Of a DNA stretch of 64,000 nucleotides, positions 12,601-27,600 are shown piece after piece (within the stretch, counting starts at the first letter, position 1; each line of letters starts with the position of its first letter). Location: positions 50,130 to 114,129 of the forward strand of contig CANNZV010001064.1 of the NCBI GenBank assembly GCA_947561585.1. Reading direction: 5' to 3'. Position numbers and translations under genes: made by a program. Origin of the DNA: Caprella mutica. Its lineage: Eukaryota > Arthropoda > Malacostraca > Amphipoda > Caprellidae. The notes under the pieces were generated by a model, which saw nothing but the letters and a program-made list of their open reading frames with translations, did not search any database and had not been told where the DNA came from.

Positions 12601-15600
12601 TGCGTCTCTAAGGAAGGATCATTTTACTTATTTGAAGCAATGTTTCCTCGATAAAGAGGATACTATAACATCCTCTGTTAATTTTGAGCCCTTCATCAAT
12701 GTACTTTTTCCAGTTTGTTTGATTAACAGCCAAATTGATAACAAGTTATCAGTCAAGATTCAATGTGTAAAGACTTTGACCAAAACCAGTATTTTGAGGA
12801 GTGTACTTAATTGATACACATCAAATTTCTTCTTATCACCGATAGCAATGTTGAGTAGTGTGACCTTGCTTCATTTTCCCAATCGTCTCCAGAAATTTAT
12901 TGATACAAATGGAGGATATAAACATAAATCTAAATTTATTCTATTCCTCAGATTACATTTTTCAGTTATAAACATTCAATATTTATTGTAGGTAGCTACA
13001 TTCTTTTTTTAAATATATATACAGTGAAATCTGTGAAACGTTGAATTTTGAACACCCTAAACCTACAGGACACTGTACCATGTAACAATAATTTTACCTA
13101 CAGGACACTGTACTATGTACCAATGTGACTACTCACCAGTCAGTGAGTACGTAACTCTCCCCATAACTCCCTTGTCCTTATCACTCGCTGATACTTTGGT
13201 AACTACTGTGCCTGCTTCTGAGTGTTCGGAAACTGAGGCTTCGTACATGTCCTCCATGAAAACAGGGGCTTCGTCATTGAGGTTCGTGAGCTGAGATAAA
13301 AAGAATAGGAAGAAAACATATAAGTTAGAAACAGCTACATAGCTTTCTAAATATCTAAATTCAGAAAGTAGGAATGAATCTAGGAATTGATTTTCTAAGT
13401 AGTAGAAATGTGTCGAAGGTATTCTAAACACTAGGAATGGGACTAATTCCTAACACTAGGAATGGGTCTATTTCCAAATACTAGGAATGGGTCTAATTCC
13501 TAACACTAGGAATGGCTCTATTTCCAAATACTAGGAATGGGTCTAATTCCTAACACTAGGAATTGGTCTAATTCCAAATACTAGGAATAGGTCTAATTCC
13601 TAATACTAGGAATGGCTCTAATTCCAAACACTAGGAATGGGTTTAATTCCTAACACTAGGAATGGGTCTAATTCCTAACACTAGGAATGGGTCTAATTCC
13701 TAACACTAGGAATGGGTTTAATTCCTAACACTAGGAATGGGTCTAATTCCTAACACTAGGAATGGGTCTAATTCCTAACACTAGGAATGGGTCTAATTGC
13801 TATCACTAGGAATGGGTTCCTCACCTCAACAATAAAGGTAGCTGTGCTGGTCAAGCGGGGCAACCCAGTGTCCCAGACCACGGCCCTGTACACCAATTGC
13901 TCCATGGTCTCATAGTCCAACCTACTGGACACGGTCACTACCCCACTAACCCCATCAATGGATAGGGGGGAGGGGGATTCAACCCCCAATGGAGGCTCCC
14001 AGTCAAGCCTGTACCCCCCAATGTTGGAGTCAGGATCAGTGGCTTGGAGACTAGTCACCACGGTGCCCATAGGGAGTTCTTCGTGGACGGAGAGGCGGAT
14101 TTCGGGGGACTGTGGACTCCAAGGTTGGGGGAACATTGGGGGGAAGTCGTTAACGTCCAGGAGGGTTATAACGAGGGCCCCTTCACCCGTCTGGGGTAGG
14201 TCTGCTGACGTGTCCGTAACTCTGATAGCTGCAATGAGAGAAAAAAAACTTTAAAGGATTCTAAAAAGTACATTAAATAATCAGTTTACTGAGCAAATAA
14301 TTGATGGTTGTTTTAATGAAATGAAATAAAGAAAAATGTATTAACAAATTGAATTTGAATAACTTTTGTTTTCTTTCAAAAATGATCCGACATAAAAATA
14401 AATTTTGTGTTAGCTCATGTGCTGGAAAATAAAAAATATTGAATACAACTCAATTAAATAAATTTAAAATACTATTTTTTAATCATAAAGTAAATATTTT
14501 TCATTTTTTTAAATTAAAATGGATATAGCATAATAAACGATTAAATACTTTTCAAATATGTTAAATTGCAGTTAGCTACCATATATGTAATTATAATTCT
14601 TAATAATTTTATGAGTTAAGCACCCACCTAGAGTTATTTCAGTGAAAATTTCCCTATTTAGGGGTGCTGAGACAAACACCTCCCCAGTCTGGGGGCTGAT
14701 GCTGAACACATTCCCCAGGGCGCTGAGGATGTCCTCCCCAACGGGTTGACCATCATCATCAACAGCTGCAGTGACTGAGGAAATGTCGTACCTGAGGAGA
14801 GTAGGGTTAATTAGTAGTTAATATATCTTAAGGACCGTACACACGTAGGGTTTTTTAAGTCTTTCCACCAGACTTTTTTCTAAGCTCCTCCTACTTTTTC
14901 CACAAGATTATAAGAAAAAACGATATAATTATTATTTATTCCAGTTGGTATCTATGATACATGCTGGTATCATGGATACCAACTAAAATAAATAATAATT
15001 TTATAGTTTTTTCTTATATTCTCGTGGAAAACGTAGGAAGAGCTTACTAAAAAGTTTGGTGGAAAGACTTAAAAAACTCTACGTGTGTACGGCCTTTAAG
15101 TTCCTCCAACTGAACATAATATTAATATGCCTTTGTTTAAACTGATAAATTATGGTGGGGCCATACTAGACTTAAATGGGTCCTCAATGAATTTTCTATG
15201 GTCGGCCCCACCACTACTTTATTTCTATGTAAAATGTGTATGCAGAAATTAAGAAAATTAAATTCAGAAATTGTTTCATTATCTCTCTCTATCATAACAT
15301 AGATTACTGTAAATTTCGTTAAACAGTAAGTGTAATTTATTAAGGGCAGCACAAGGGAAACGACGAAATAAAAGGTTGTACAATTTTTCGCCGTTTCACT
15401 TGCGCTGCACTTCATACATTTAGTAAAAATTGTCAAGTTAATATAAATCATTTAATGTGAGCTACTTACATGAGTCCCTCAACACCCGTGACATCAGGAT
15501 CCACAGCTATGACCTCGTGAATACGCTGTCCCACTGGAGCATCTTCCCGCACCTGCGCCCTTTGGATGAGGGGCGTGAGTGTGGGTCTCTTGTCGTTGTT

Positions 15601-18600
15601 ATTAACCACTGAGAGGGACACAGTGCCAGTGGAGACTCTTTGGGGCTTGCCACCGTCAATACCAAGAACCTACGGGTGAAATAACTTAGATAAGCCATGT
15701 AATTTGAATGACCGGTGCTTTTTCTGGAACGCTGCATAAAGATTCCATCATATATTTCAGTTGGTATATGTTGACGGAGAAATAAATGGCAAGTAAACTA
15801 CTAGTCTGATCTCTAAAGATTAAACAGAATCAGAGATATTGATGGTTTTTTGAAATACATTTACAGATTCACTCTAAAACCAATCAGTATAATTTTCCTT
15901 ACCTCAATAGAGTAGGTATCTCTAGTGTCATAATCCAAAACCTTAGCGACAGTCATGATACCAGTATCAGCGTCTAGAACGAAATCTTTGAAGGCTCCCT
16001 TTTGGATCTTATACTTCACTATAGCATTCACTCCAACGTCTCCATCAGAAGCTGCTACTTGTATCACCGGACTACCTATAATAGCAGTTTCTTGTACAGC
16101 AGCAAGGTAGATATTCTTGGTGAAGAGTGGGCTGTGGTTATTGGCATCTTGGACTGCAATGTGTACTTCAGTCAGGTCGGTGAAAACACCGTCCGAAGCT
16201 TCGACACTGAGTTTGATCTTATCAGAGGGCAGGTCTGAAATATCTAAACCATTTTTAGGATTCCTCAGAGTGATGCGTCCTGTATTGGGGTTGATGACGA
16301 AAAGTTGGTCAGGATCGCCATCTACAATTGAGTACTGTAGTTTGGAAATATCGTCCCTGTCGATGGCTTTGACGATGAGAGGTGGATCGAAGTCTTCAGT
16401 TTTCTCCTGTATGATTACATTGTAGCTTTCTCTCACGAACATTGGGCTGTTATCATTGACATCTTCCAGTGTTACTTTCACGGGAACGTCTCGACTCTTG
16501 GCATTTTCGGAACCGTCCGAATCCATTGCCTGGAGAAAGTAAGGATTGGTTAAATTAATGATCAAAATCATTAGTAAACTGATATAAAATTGAATGAATA
16601 GCATAAAATTACTCAGTTAATTAATGAAGTTAAAGATTATATAATCATTAATCTGAACTAATTGAATCTATAAATTCAAAATATGTCAATACTCACTTGG
16701 AGCGACAAGTAGTAAGTTTTTCTGGCCTCGTAGTCCAAGCAAGTGGGCCCTCCTTCTTCGGGACAACCCACAACAGTGATGACTCCACTACGGGGATCAA
16801 CGGAGAATTTTTCTGCCCCGTTACCAGAAAGACTGAAAATCACTCCTGAAATAAGGGATACAGAATATCATTAGGGGGGTCTGACGATACGGAATATCAT
16901 TAGGGGGGTCTGACGATACGGAATATCATTAGGGGGGTCTGACGATACGGAATATCATTAGGGGAGAATGACGATACGGAATATCATTAGGGGGGAATGA
17001 CGATACGGAATATCATTAGGGGGGTATGACGATATGGAATATCATTATGGGGGTATGACGATATGGAATATCATTAGGGGGGTATGACGATATGGAATAT
17101 CATTATGGGGGTATGACGATACGGAATATCATTAGGGGGGTATGACGATACGGAATATCATTAGGGGGGTATGACGATACGGAATATTATTAGGGGGGTA
17201 TGACGATACGGAATATCATTAGGGGAGTCTGACGATACGGAATATCATTAGGGGGGTCTGACGATACGGAATATCATTAGGGGGGTATGACGATACGGAA
17301 TATCATTAGGGGGTATGACGATACGGAATATCATTAGAGGGGTATGACGATACGGAATATCATTAGGGGGGTATGACGATATGGAATATCATTAGGGGGG
17401 TATGACGATACGGAATATCATTAGGGGGGAATGACGATACGGAATATCATTAGGGGGTATGACGATAGGGAATATCATTAGGGGGCTATGACGATACGGA
17501 ATATCATTAGAGGGGTATGACGATACGGAATATCATTAGGGGGTATGACGATACGGAATATCATTAGGGGGGTATGACGATACGGAATATCATTAGGGGG
17601 GTATGACGATACGGAATATCATTAGGGGGGTATGACGATACGGAATATCATTAGGGGGGAATGACGATACGGAATATCATTAGGGGGGTATGACGATACG
17701 GAATATCATTACGGGGGTCTGACGATACGGAATATCATTAGGATTATAGTTAGGGGGGTTTGATGTCAGCTTTAACCACTCAGGTTCCTTTCACTATCGT
17801 CAAAGCGAAAATGAATAAAAGGGACCTCGAAGAAGCAGTTAGAAAAGAAAGTGGCTCCATGATTGTATTCGAATGATATGCAGTATTAGAGTTTTTTAAA
17901 TTTTGATAAAACAACGACAACTGTAAATGTGTTTCAAATAAATTTACAATATTTGGACATTTCTATGTTCATGAAAAGTTGAACAACATCAATTAAAACC
18001 TCAGAAGATTTTGTAAGACATCACAGAGTAGGAATAAAAAAAATTTGATAGCTTTAACATACTTTAGATGTAATTTGTTTTAGAAGTAGGTAACATATTT
18101 TAGAAATATCATATATATATTTTTTTTTAGAAATACCAGATTTTGAAAATACCAATTTTCTAATACATATATTTGATTCGAATTCAACTGAATGATAACC
18201 AAAAACAAGGATAAATAAGCGCTCTAGTTTTTACATTTGAAAACAAAATAGCTAACTGATGTCACAAATAACATGGCGCTAACTGTGTGCATTGACTATC
18301 ATTTTTGAGAGTAATGTATCACCTTGAGTGCCTAGTTTCCCCTCATCTCTATCAGTTGCTGATATGCTGATAACAATAGCACCAGCATCAGCTGCTTCTG
18401 AGACACTCGCCGTGTAGGCATCCTGGGGATGGATGGAAAAGATTATAAGGTGTGGGGTAGCTAATTATATATAATTCGAAAATGATTTTCCGAGGTTAAA
18501 CAAATTCATATGCAATAAAGTAAAAATGGAGTTATTTTAAGCGTCACATTTTTTTCAGAATGCATTTTCATTAGTTAATTTAATTTTCATTTAAATTTTT

Positions 18601-21600
18601 TATTTACATTATTTTATCGGCTATTTATATATATATATATATTGTTATTTATATTTGCAATTAACATTATTATTTACATTCATTATTTATTTACAAACTA
18701 ACGCTTAAACTAACCTGTTGAAAAACGGGAGCATTGTCGTTAACGTCAGTAACAGACACCACAACTGTTGCCGTTGACGACAGCTTCTCCTTCGTTAGCG
18801 TCTCTGTAGCCACCACCAAAAGAATGAACTTCTTCTCGCTTGGGTTCTCGTAGTCGAGGGGCCCTTTGGCCACTCGGAGACTCACTGAGGAGGAGCCGGA
18901 GGCGAGGGGCGGCTCAACGGAGAACTTACCGGAGGAGTCAACGAGGGAGAGGGCGAACTGGGAGTTGGAGCCCTGGATGAAGAGATTTATAATACACTAG
19001 GTTAAAGAAAAATGAAAATTAATTATATAATCGAACCGAGGCATAAATAGAGAGAAAATATAGTAATTATTACCGTTTTCCTATTAATATTCAATATTAT
19101 TACTTCAAATTATAAATATAATGCATAAAAAAATAGTCTATTTTCGATCTGTAATTAGCTAAGCAAAATCAACAAAAAAGCAGCATAAAAAAACGCCTAT
19201 TTACTATGCTGTGACATGGGAAAAACGACCGTATAAAAGAAGCACAATAATCTTGAAATGAATCACTACAGTCTAACTCCCTTATAGTGAATGTATTAGG
19301 GTATAGCTACCCCGTATAGTGAACAAATTTTCTTTAGTCTGTCATAAAATAACCTTTCGTTTTTTTTTAACTGATGGTAGGTAATTCAACGCATACTAAA
19401 GAAAACTCATTCACTATAGAGGAGTTCACTATAAAGGATTTCACTATAGAGGAGTTCACTATAGAAGAGTTCACTATAGAGGAGTTCACTATAAATTAGT
19501 TCACTATAAAGTAGTTCACTATAGAGGAGTTCACTATAGAGGAGTTCACTATAGAGGAGTTCACTATAGAGGAGTTCACAATAGAAGAGTTCACTATAAA
19601 GGAGTTCACTATAGAGGAGTTCACTATAGAGGAGTTCACTATAGAGGAGTTCACTATAGAGGAGTTCACAATAGAAGAGTTCACTATAGAGGAGTTCACT
19701 ATAGAGGAGTTCACTATAAAGGAGTTCACTATAGAGGAGTTCACTATAGAGGAGTTCACAATAGAAGAGTTCACTATAGAGGAGTTCATTATAGAGGAGT
19801 TCACTATAAAGGATTTCACTATAGAGGAGTTCACTATAGAGGAGTTCACTATAGAGGAGTTCACTATAGAGGAGTTCACTATAGAGGAGTTCACTATAGA
19901 AGAGTTCACTATAGAGGAGTTCACTATAGAGGAGTTCACTATAGAGGAGTTCACTATAGAATAGTTCACAATAGAAGAGTTCACTATAGAGGAGTTCACA
20001 ATAGAAGAGTTCACTATAGAGGAGTTCACTATAGAATAGTTCACAATAGAAGAGTTCACTATAGAGGAGTTCACAATAGAAGAGTTCACTATAGAGGAGT
20101 TCACAATAGAAGAGTTCACTATAGAGGAGTTCACTATAGAGGAGTTCACTATAGAGGAGTTCACTATAGAATAGTTCACAATAGAAGAGTTCACTATAGA
20201 GGAGTTCACAATAGAAGAGTTCACTATAGAGGAGTTCACTATAGAATAGTTCACAATAGAAGAGTTCACTATAGAGGAGTTCACAATAGAAGAGTTCACT
20301 ATAGAGGAGTTCACAATAGAGGATTTCACTATAGAGGAGTTCACTATAGAGGAGTTCACTATAGAGGAGTTCACTATAGAAGAGTTCACTATAGAGGAGT
20401 TCACAATAGAAGAGTTCACTATAGAGGAGTTCACAATAGAGGATTTCACTATATTTACTCAATTTTAGCGCATTGTTCTCACCACATCAGTATCTTGCAC
20501 CACAATATCTAGCTGAGCCAGAGGAGTACCATCAGGTACATTTTCAGGTACTGATGTACGGTACTCCCTTTGGTTGAAGTGGGGTGCCTCGTCATTCACG
20601 TCCCTGATGGTGACCGTAATCATCGACTCGGCAGAACTGTCCGGCTCTGACGCGACCGTGCCATCGGTGTTAACTTCCGTGGCCTGCGAAGTCGTTGACA
20701 TTTTAATAATAAATGGATAATACATATAGAGAAAAGATAATTTTTTATATTTTTTCTTTCTCAAGCACTTATGTATGATATACTTTTAAGAGCCTTATTG
20801 GTTTATTCCTGGGACATAAAGGATCCCAGGAATAAAACCTTCTTGCCTGGGTATACAACATTTTAAAACTCAAACGATAAAATATTTTTGTATTCCCAGT
20901 CAATAAATGTTAATTATGATAGCCAATGTTAAAAGCAAGATCCGACATAAGTCTGACCTTACCTTGACCATAAGTTTGACCTTTGACCACTAGTCTGACC
21001 TTACCTTGACCACTAGTCTGACCTTACCTTGACCATTAGTCTGACCTTACCTTGTAACCATGACCATTAGTCTGACCTTACCTTGCCCATACGTCTGACC
21101 ATACCTTGACCAAAAGTTTGACTTTTGACCACTAGTCTGACCTTACCTTGACCATTAGTCTGACCACCCCATCCCCAGCGGTCAAAGCCTCTCGGTCAAG
21201 TGGTTTTGCAGTCCGTAAAACTCCGGAGTGAGTTTCGATGATGAAAAACTCGTGAGGATCTATAATAGAGAAATGAATGCACTTTAGAAAGAATTTTGTA
21301 AAAATGTATGCATTATTTAAAGAGAAAATAGTAGCTACGAATTAAAGAAAAAATATCTTCACTGTAGTTACCATAAAAATTTCACAGTACCTAGCATAGT
21401 TTAATAAAATTTCACAGTACCTAGCATAGTTTAATAAAATTTCACAGTACCTAACATAGTTTAATAAAATTTCACAGTACCTAGCATAGTTTTATAAAAT
21501 TTCATAGTACCTAGCATAGTTTAATAAAATTTCACAGTACCTAACATAGTTTAATAAAATTTCACAGTACCTAGCATAGTTTAATAAAATTTCATAGTAC

Positions 21601-24600
21601 CTAGCATAGTTTAATAAAATTTCATAGTACCTAGCATACTTTAATAAAATTTCACAGTACCTAGCATAGTTCAATAAAATTTCATAGTACCGTAAAAATT
21701 TATATATAATCGAAAATGAAAAGACTTCCCTGCTTATTTACACATAATTTATTTTAGTGTAAGAAAACATTTTCAAGGAAATAAAATTTATGAATTAAAA
21801 CCCAGATTTTCAACTCAATTGTATTTTGTATGATTCGATAGAAGAATTTTAGGTAAAATAACCTCCAATCTTTGCAAGTGAAGGGTAAAAACAATTTTCA
21901 AAGGTTAAGACTAAAGTGACTAGTGAAGGATTAATAATCAAATAGTTATAATAAAATACTCTCCATATAATCTTAATCAATATGTTACAAATTACAATGG
22001 AGGTCTATTTCACATGGGGCGTTATTTTCATCAAAATTGCAGTATAAAAACGCCCTATCTAGGAGCACATACAAAACACATACGTTGATTCTGTCGTAGC
22101 GTTTTTTCAAGTACCCTTTTCATTACTGCGGCATGAGATAAACGCCCGTTTGAATGGGGCTTTAAGCTCATTCTATACTAGCAGATAAAATGCCGCGTTT
22201 TCACTGCCCAGTCTACGCCTCTTGGAAGGCGGTAGAAACGCTTGTATAGACTGCAAATTTGTTTTCTATTCATTTAACCATGATTTATTGAAGAGGCGTT
22301 AACTGGGCGGTTAAAACACAGCATTTAATCTGCTAGAATAGAATATGCTTTAGAAGGTTACAAATATATTCTCACTATCAATCAGGGTGTACATGACGTC
22401 ACGTGGGTTGCCAACATCGTCATCTTTGGCCTGGACTTTCATAACCTGGGAGCCAATGGGAGCATCCTCCATTATTACCCCAGTGAGGGACCCAAAGAAT
22501 TCTGGGGGTCTGTTCTGAACGTCCGACACCTTCAACATCACCGGCACAGTTGAAGACAGTTCTCCATCCTAAAAAAAAAAATTATAAGAAGTATTAAATT
22601 TTTTTTTCGTGTATAGAATTAATTTATTTCAATGTTAATAAGTCAATCCATATTGTAAAACAATAATGAATTATAATTTTAACTTATTGAAAAATTCGAT
22701 TACAAATACCAATTTCTATTAGTTAATTAAATAAAATAATAAAAATACAACATAGATAGCATTAAAAAATAAAAAATAGAAGACCTACTTAATTTTTAGG
22801 AATTTTCTTTCAATCACTACGACCACTTTAAGCCCAAATCCAGACGATACGTTTTTTAATCGCGCGTTCATGAGCGTGTAGCCTAGTACAGAGGGTTTCA
22901 AGAAAAATCGTGAAACTTGCGTTTTCTGGGCGCTTGAGACGAAACTCTCGTTTAAATATGAATACATGTATTGAACCTCTAATAACTCGAAACACGCGTT
23001 TAACGTGCATTAAAAAAACGCCCAGTCTGTACGGATTCGAGACCTATTTCAAACGGGGCGTTTTTTTCATGCTACAGCTATAAAAATGCAACATGGAAAA
23101 CCGCCCAATATAATCGGACGGGTCCTAAAAAGCATACTCACATCAGCCTAGCGCAATATACTCACATCAGCCTGTATTTGGAAGGAATAGTCCCGCTGAC
23201 GTGCGAAGGATAAGGGTGACATCAAAATGACGTTACCGATGAACTCTGTAGCGGTGCGTACAGTAGACTCGATGCTGAATACCGAACACGAGTTATCGTC
23301 AGCAAACTGAAGAAAAAGAAAAGATTTAAAAAATGGAGTAAGCGATCAATAAAGTAACCTAATGAGACGATGTTGAAATAATTCGTAAATTCAATTTTCT
23401 GATGAATAAGTAGAAATAATTAATATAATTTCAATCTGTGTAATTATGTAGCACTTTGAATTTAAAGAATACTGATTCAAAATATATCAAATATTCCTAC
23501 TTCAAATGATAATTCTTACATTGACAGCCATATTTGATTTCAACTAGCAATCATTAGGTATTTACAACTGTTATTAAATTAAATAAATACTGCATATTCT
23601 AAAATCGAATAGTATTTGCATTGACTGTAAATAGATATTGTATGAATGTTCTTCACCGTTAGAGTTGATCCCTAGTGGAATATTATTTGTATTGACTGTA
23701 AATAGATATTGTATGAATGTTCTTCACCGTAAGAGTTCATCTCTAGTGGAATATTATTTGTATTGACTGTAAATAGATATTGTATGAATGTTCTTCACCG
23801 TAAGAATTCATCCCTAATGGAATATTATTTGTATCTTCTTAGAGTGGCTAATTACTTTGCCATTATTGACCCTTTTCTTCAAATTTAATATCCCTAACAT
23901 TTGGTAGAGTTTATATAACTTACAGACGGTATACAGTTGACAGAGATAGCCTGTCCGACCTGATCCACATCCGTCACTCTGATGTTTGACAGGACTGTTG
24001 AGCCTGGTGGTGAGTCTTCATTCACAGTTGAGGTGTAGTCCACCTGGAATATTATTTGTATTGACTGTTAATAGATATTGTTAAAAAACATAATTCATTT
24101 TAATATCACTCATATTTTGTCATCAATTTAATTCTTGTTATTATATTAAAGTTAGCATCACATTCATACATATCATTCACATACCTGTTTAAATTGAGGT
24201 GTGTTATCATTAGCATCCAGTACAATGATAGTGATAGGCAGGGTTATGACGTTAGTGTTATCACCCCCAGATGGGTCTGTGTCCGTCACTGTCACTGAGA
24301 GGACCAGGTGGTCCCGAGTCTGAGGGGAAGGGGGACAAGTACGTAGTATTTAGCAATTAACACAGTGAATATTTATACTAATACTGTGTGTAGTTTGATT
24401 TTATAAACAGAATAATTATCCGGTAATAGAAATCTGGATGACAAAAAATATGGAACTATATACAAAAAATCCAGGTTTACAAAAAAATCGCTATAAAAAA
24501 AATCTCGAAAATTATATCTAAAAAACAAACTATTCTTTTAGTCTTTCATTTATAATTGGTAATTAATTTCCCGTTATAAATAAAAAAATCGGGATTATCT

Positions 24601-27600
24601 ATCTATACTAATAATTTCTCTCGTGTGTTTATTTATTTGGTGTCCGCTTTTACACTACGGGTATTAAACATGAAGAATGTAACTATGATACGCACGGGAA
24701 TATATTGACTTGATATTTAAATTACCCTGTTTTTATTCTATTTTTGAATGTATTTAATCTATAAAATAAATAAGACTGTGCAAAAAATTTATTTTTAATT
24801 GAATTCATTAAAAGAAACCTAATAACGGGTAATAAATTGCTATTGATGATGACCCGTTTTTCTTAATGGGAGAGTACACTAGTTTAAAAAATAACCGGGT
24901 AACTCACTAGTATAAGATAACTAAAGGCTTCAATTTTGACGGTTCAGAGTGCTACCACTGAACGGTTATATGCCAGTGAACATGTAAGACGTTACCTAAT
25001 TCTTTAGGAATGGTTCCGCACGGAATAAACCATTCCCAGTCATCGGAACACATCAGGTGAACCGTGGGAACCAATCAGTCTACTTCTTACTATAGATTTT
25101 AGTGGGGAAAAACTGAAGCGAAAATTAAATCACTTTAGAGTTTTGCATTAGAAAAACAATTCAATTTTCTATTAATAACGATGAAAATGAAATCTTTATA
25201 GAAAATGAAAAAATTGACGAAAATATGAATTGAGTAACGAAAATATCACATGAAAAATGAATCAGTAAAAAAAAATAGTAATTATTAAATGAATTAGTAA
25301 GAAGATAATTTTTAAAACTATTAATTGTATTGATCTCTCGATCGGCGGACATATACCCTCCTATCTTTCAACAAATGTACGTTTTATACGCCCAGTATAG
25401 GTGTAAAGGTCGTACCAAGAGGCTGAAACTTCTCCTATTACTATTATAGATAAATCTTCCACAGAAATTCACTTCATCAAAATGTATGCGAACAAACAAA
25501 TAGAAAGTTGATTGACGAAAAAAAAATTAATGAACTCGATGAGTAAAATCCTTAACAAATTGCATTGTTCAACAATTCAGCAATAAATTTACAATGTACA
25601 TTAAAAAACTCTACAAGGATAAATGTCCTGAGCATTCCTAATGCTGGTCCTGTAGTTAAGTAGGACAGGGCAAACTATCAGGATAGTACAGTTACTTGAC
25701 CTACTGAACCTGTATAGTGCTCTCACTGTATAGTGCGTACATATACGGTGAATAGCGTAACTGACTTAGAAAGAGGTACCGAAACCACTATAGTTAAAAT
25801 GAAGAAAATAAATGATGGTATTTGTAAATATATAAATGTATATAAAATTGTGTATTAACAATGATTCAAAAACATGTTTTTCAATTTTTTATTGAAATTT
25901 TTTATATGAAATTAATTAATTAATGATATTAATATTTAATACTAGGTCTAAGTTGCGAATTATCGGTCAGTACTTCATCTTCGGTCATATAAGAAAAAAC
26001 AATATAAAATATTATTACACAGTGTTATCTAACAATTTTTGTATTGTATTTTCTTATATGTCCGAAGAAGTAGTGCTGTCCGATAATGCGGAACTTACCC
26101 TAGTTGAATAATTTGCATGTGAAACAATTTCTACTTTCTTTGTTAATTTGTACAAAAAGGTTATTAAATTTAATGTGAATTTTACTTTCTTAAGATAAAA
26201 TCATAAATATTGTACAATGAACTGAAGATGCTATTATTAATGTGAGATAATTAAATAGCATATAAACATACTTCAAGTATTGCACATAAAGAGTATACAT
26301 CAGTGTTAACCTTTTGAAAAGTCAGTAAACCGGTTTATAAAATGTTAACCATTCAGCAATATGTTAAGTTATAAGAAATAAATTGAACGAACTATTTATA
26401 CTCGAGTTATTTATTTCATTCTGTATTTTCTTTGATAAAAAAGAATTTATTATATTAGATACATATAAATATTATAATATTTTTTTTGATTGTATAGAAC
26501 TAAGTTAGAAATGATTTTTAATTTCTAAAATGAAAATAAAATTGAAAACTTTCACCTGATAAAAATACTAAAACAATTATACCGGAAAAGAAAATGATTT
26601 TAAAAAATCTTCAGCGGAAACCATGGCATAATTAATTGTTTCGATGTCATTTTGATGTCAGAATGACGTAGGTTTTACCTCCAATAAACAGGGGGTAATT
26701 TCTTTTTTTAATTTTAGGTAAGGTTTGTTTGGAATATTTGATAAAATATTCAAAAAAATTGTTACATTTTTGTTAAGATTGTTTGAAAAAATTTAAATAA
26801 ATTTTCGAAATTTTTTAATATAATTTTTTTAAATATATTTGACCCAATTGTTAATTTGGTGAATTGGATGAAAAAAATTGTTCAAGTTGTTCGATTTTTA
26901 TCATATTAGGTAAATTATTTTGAGAATTATTGTAAAATTTTATATTCTATCTTTATTCAACAAGGGAATTTAAGAATTTAAAAGTTAACTAATAAAAACC
27001 AAAATCAAGTTACAATCCTCATTTTTTAGCTACCAACAAGATCCAGAAAGTAGTCCAAACGGTCCAATATAGACTTAAATTAGGCCACTATGTATATTAG
27101 AGCACGTACAAGATATCAAAGTGAATATCACGTAAGCAAGGAAGTGACCTTATATTGCAACAAATAAAGAGAAAGAAAATATGCATTATGAGTATTTAAA
27201 TATTCATAATGATTATTATAATGTACACTGCAGTCATTTAAAGGTTCACTGCAGTCATTTAAAGGTTCACTGCAGTCATTTAAAGGTTCACTGCAGTCAT
27301 TTAAAGGTTCACTGCAGTCATTTAAAGGTTCACTGCAGTCATTCAAAGTCCTCAATATTACTGCAGTATTTTTCTTATTTTGGATATTTCAAATAACTAT
27401 AATATAAATAACAATAACTGTTCGAAAATTTCACCAAAACTATGTTGATAAATAATAACAAAAATTTTTAATCAATAAATTCCCGGTACACTAGTTTATA
27501 CGACTATTCAGTGATATCTTCGTCATGATGACTAATATAGTTGATAACCTTGATAATTAAGAAGACATACATACAATAATGTTAGTAACTGAAGGAAACA

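Noticed and set aside
19407..20462. 351- and 317-codon minus-strand open frames
   Set aside because: They are translations of the 15-bp array in frames kept open because 15 is divisible by three; no start context, splice logic or codon usage supports a protein.
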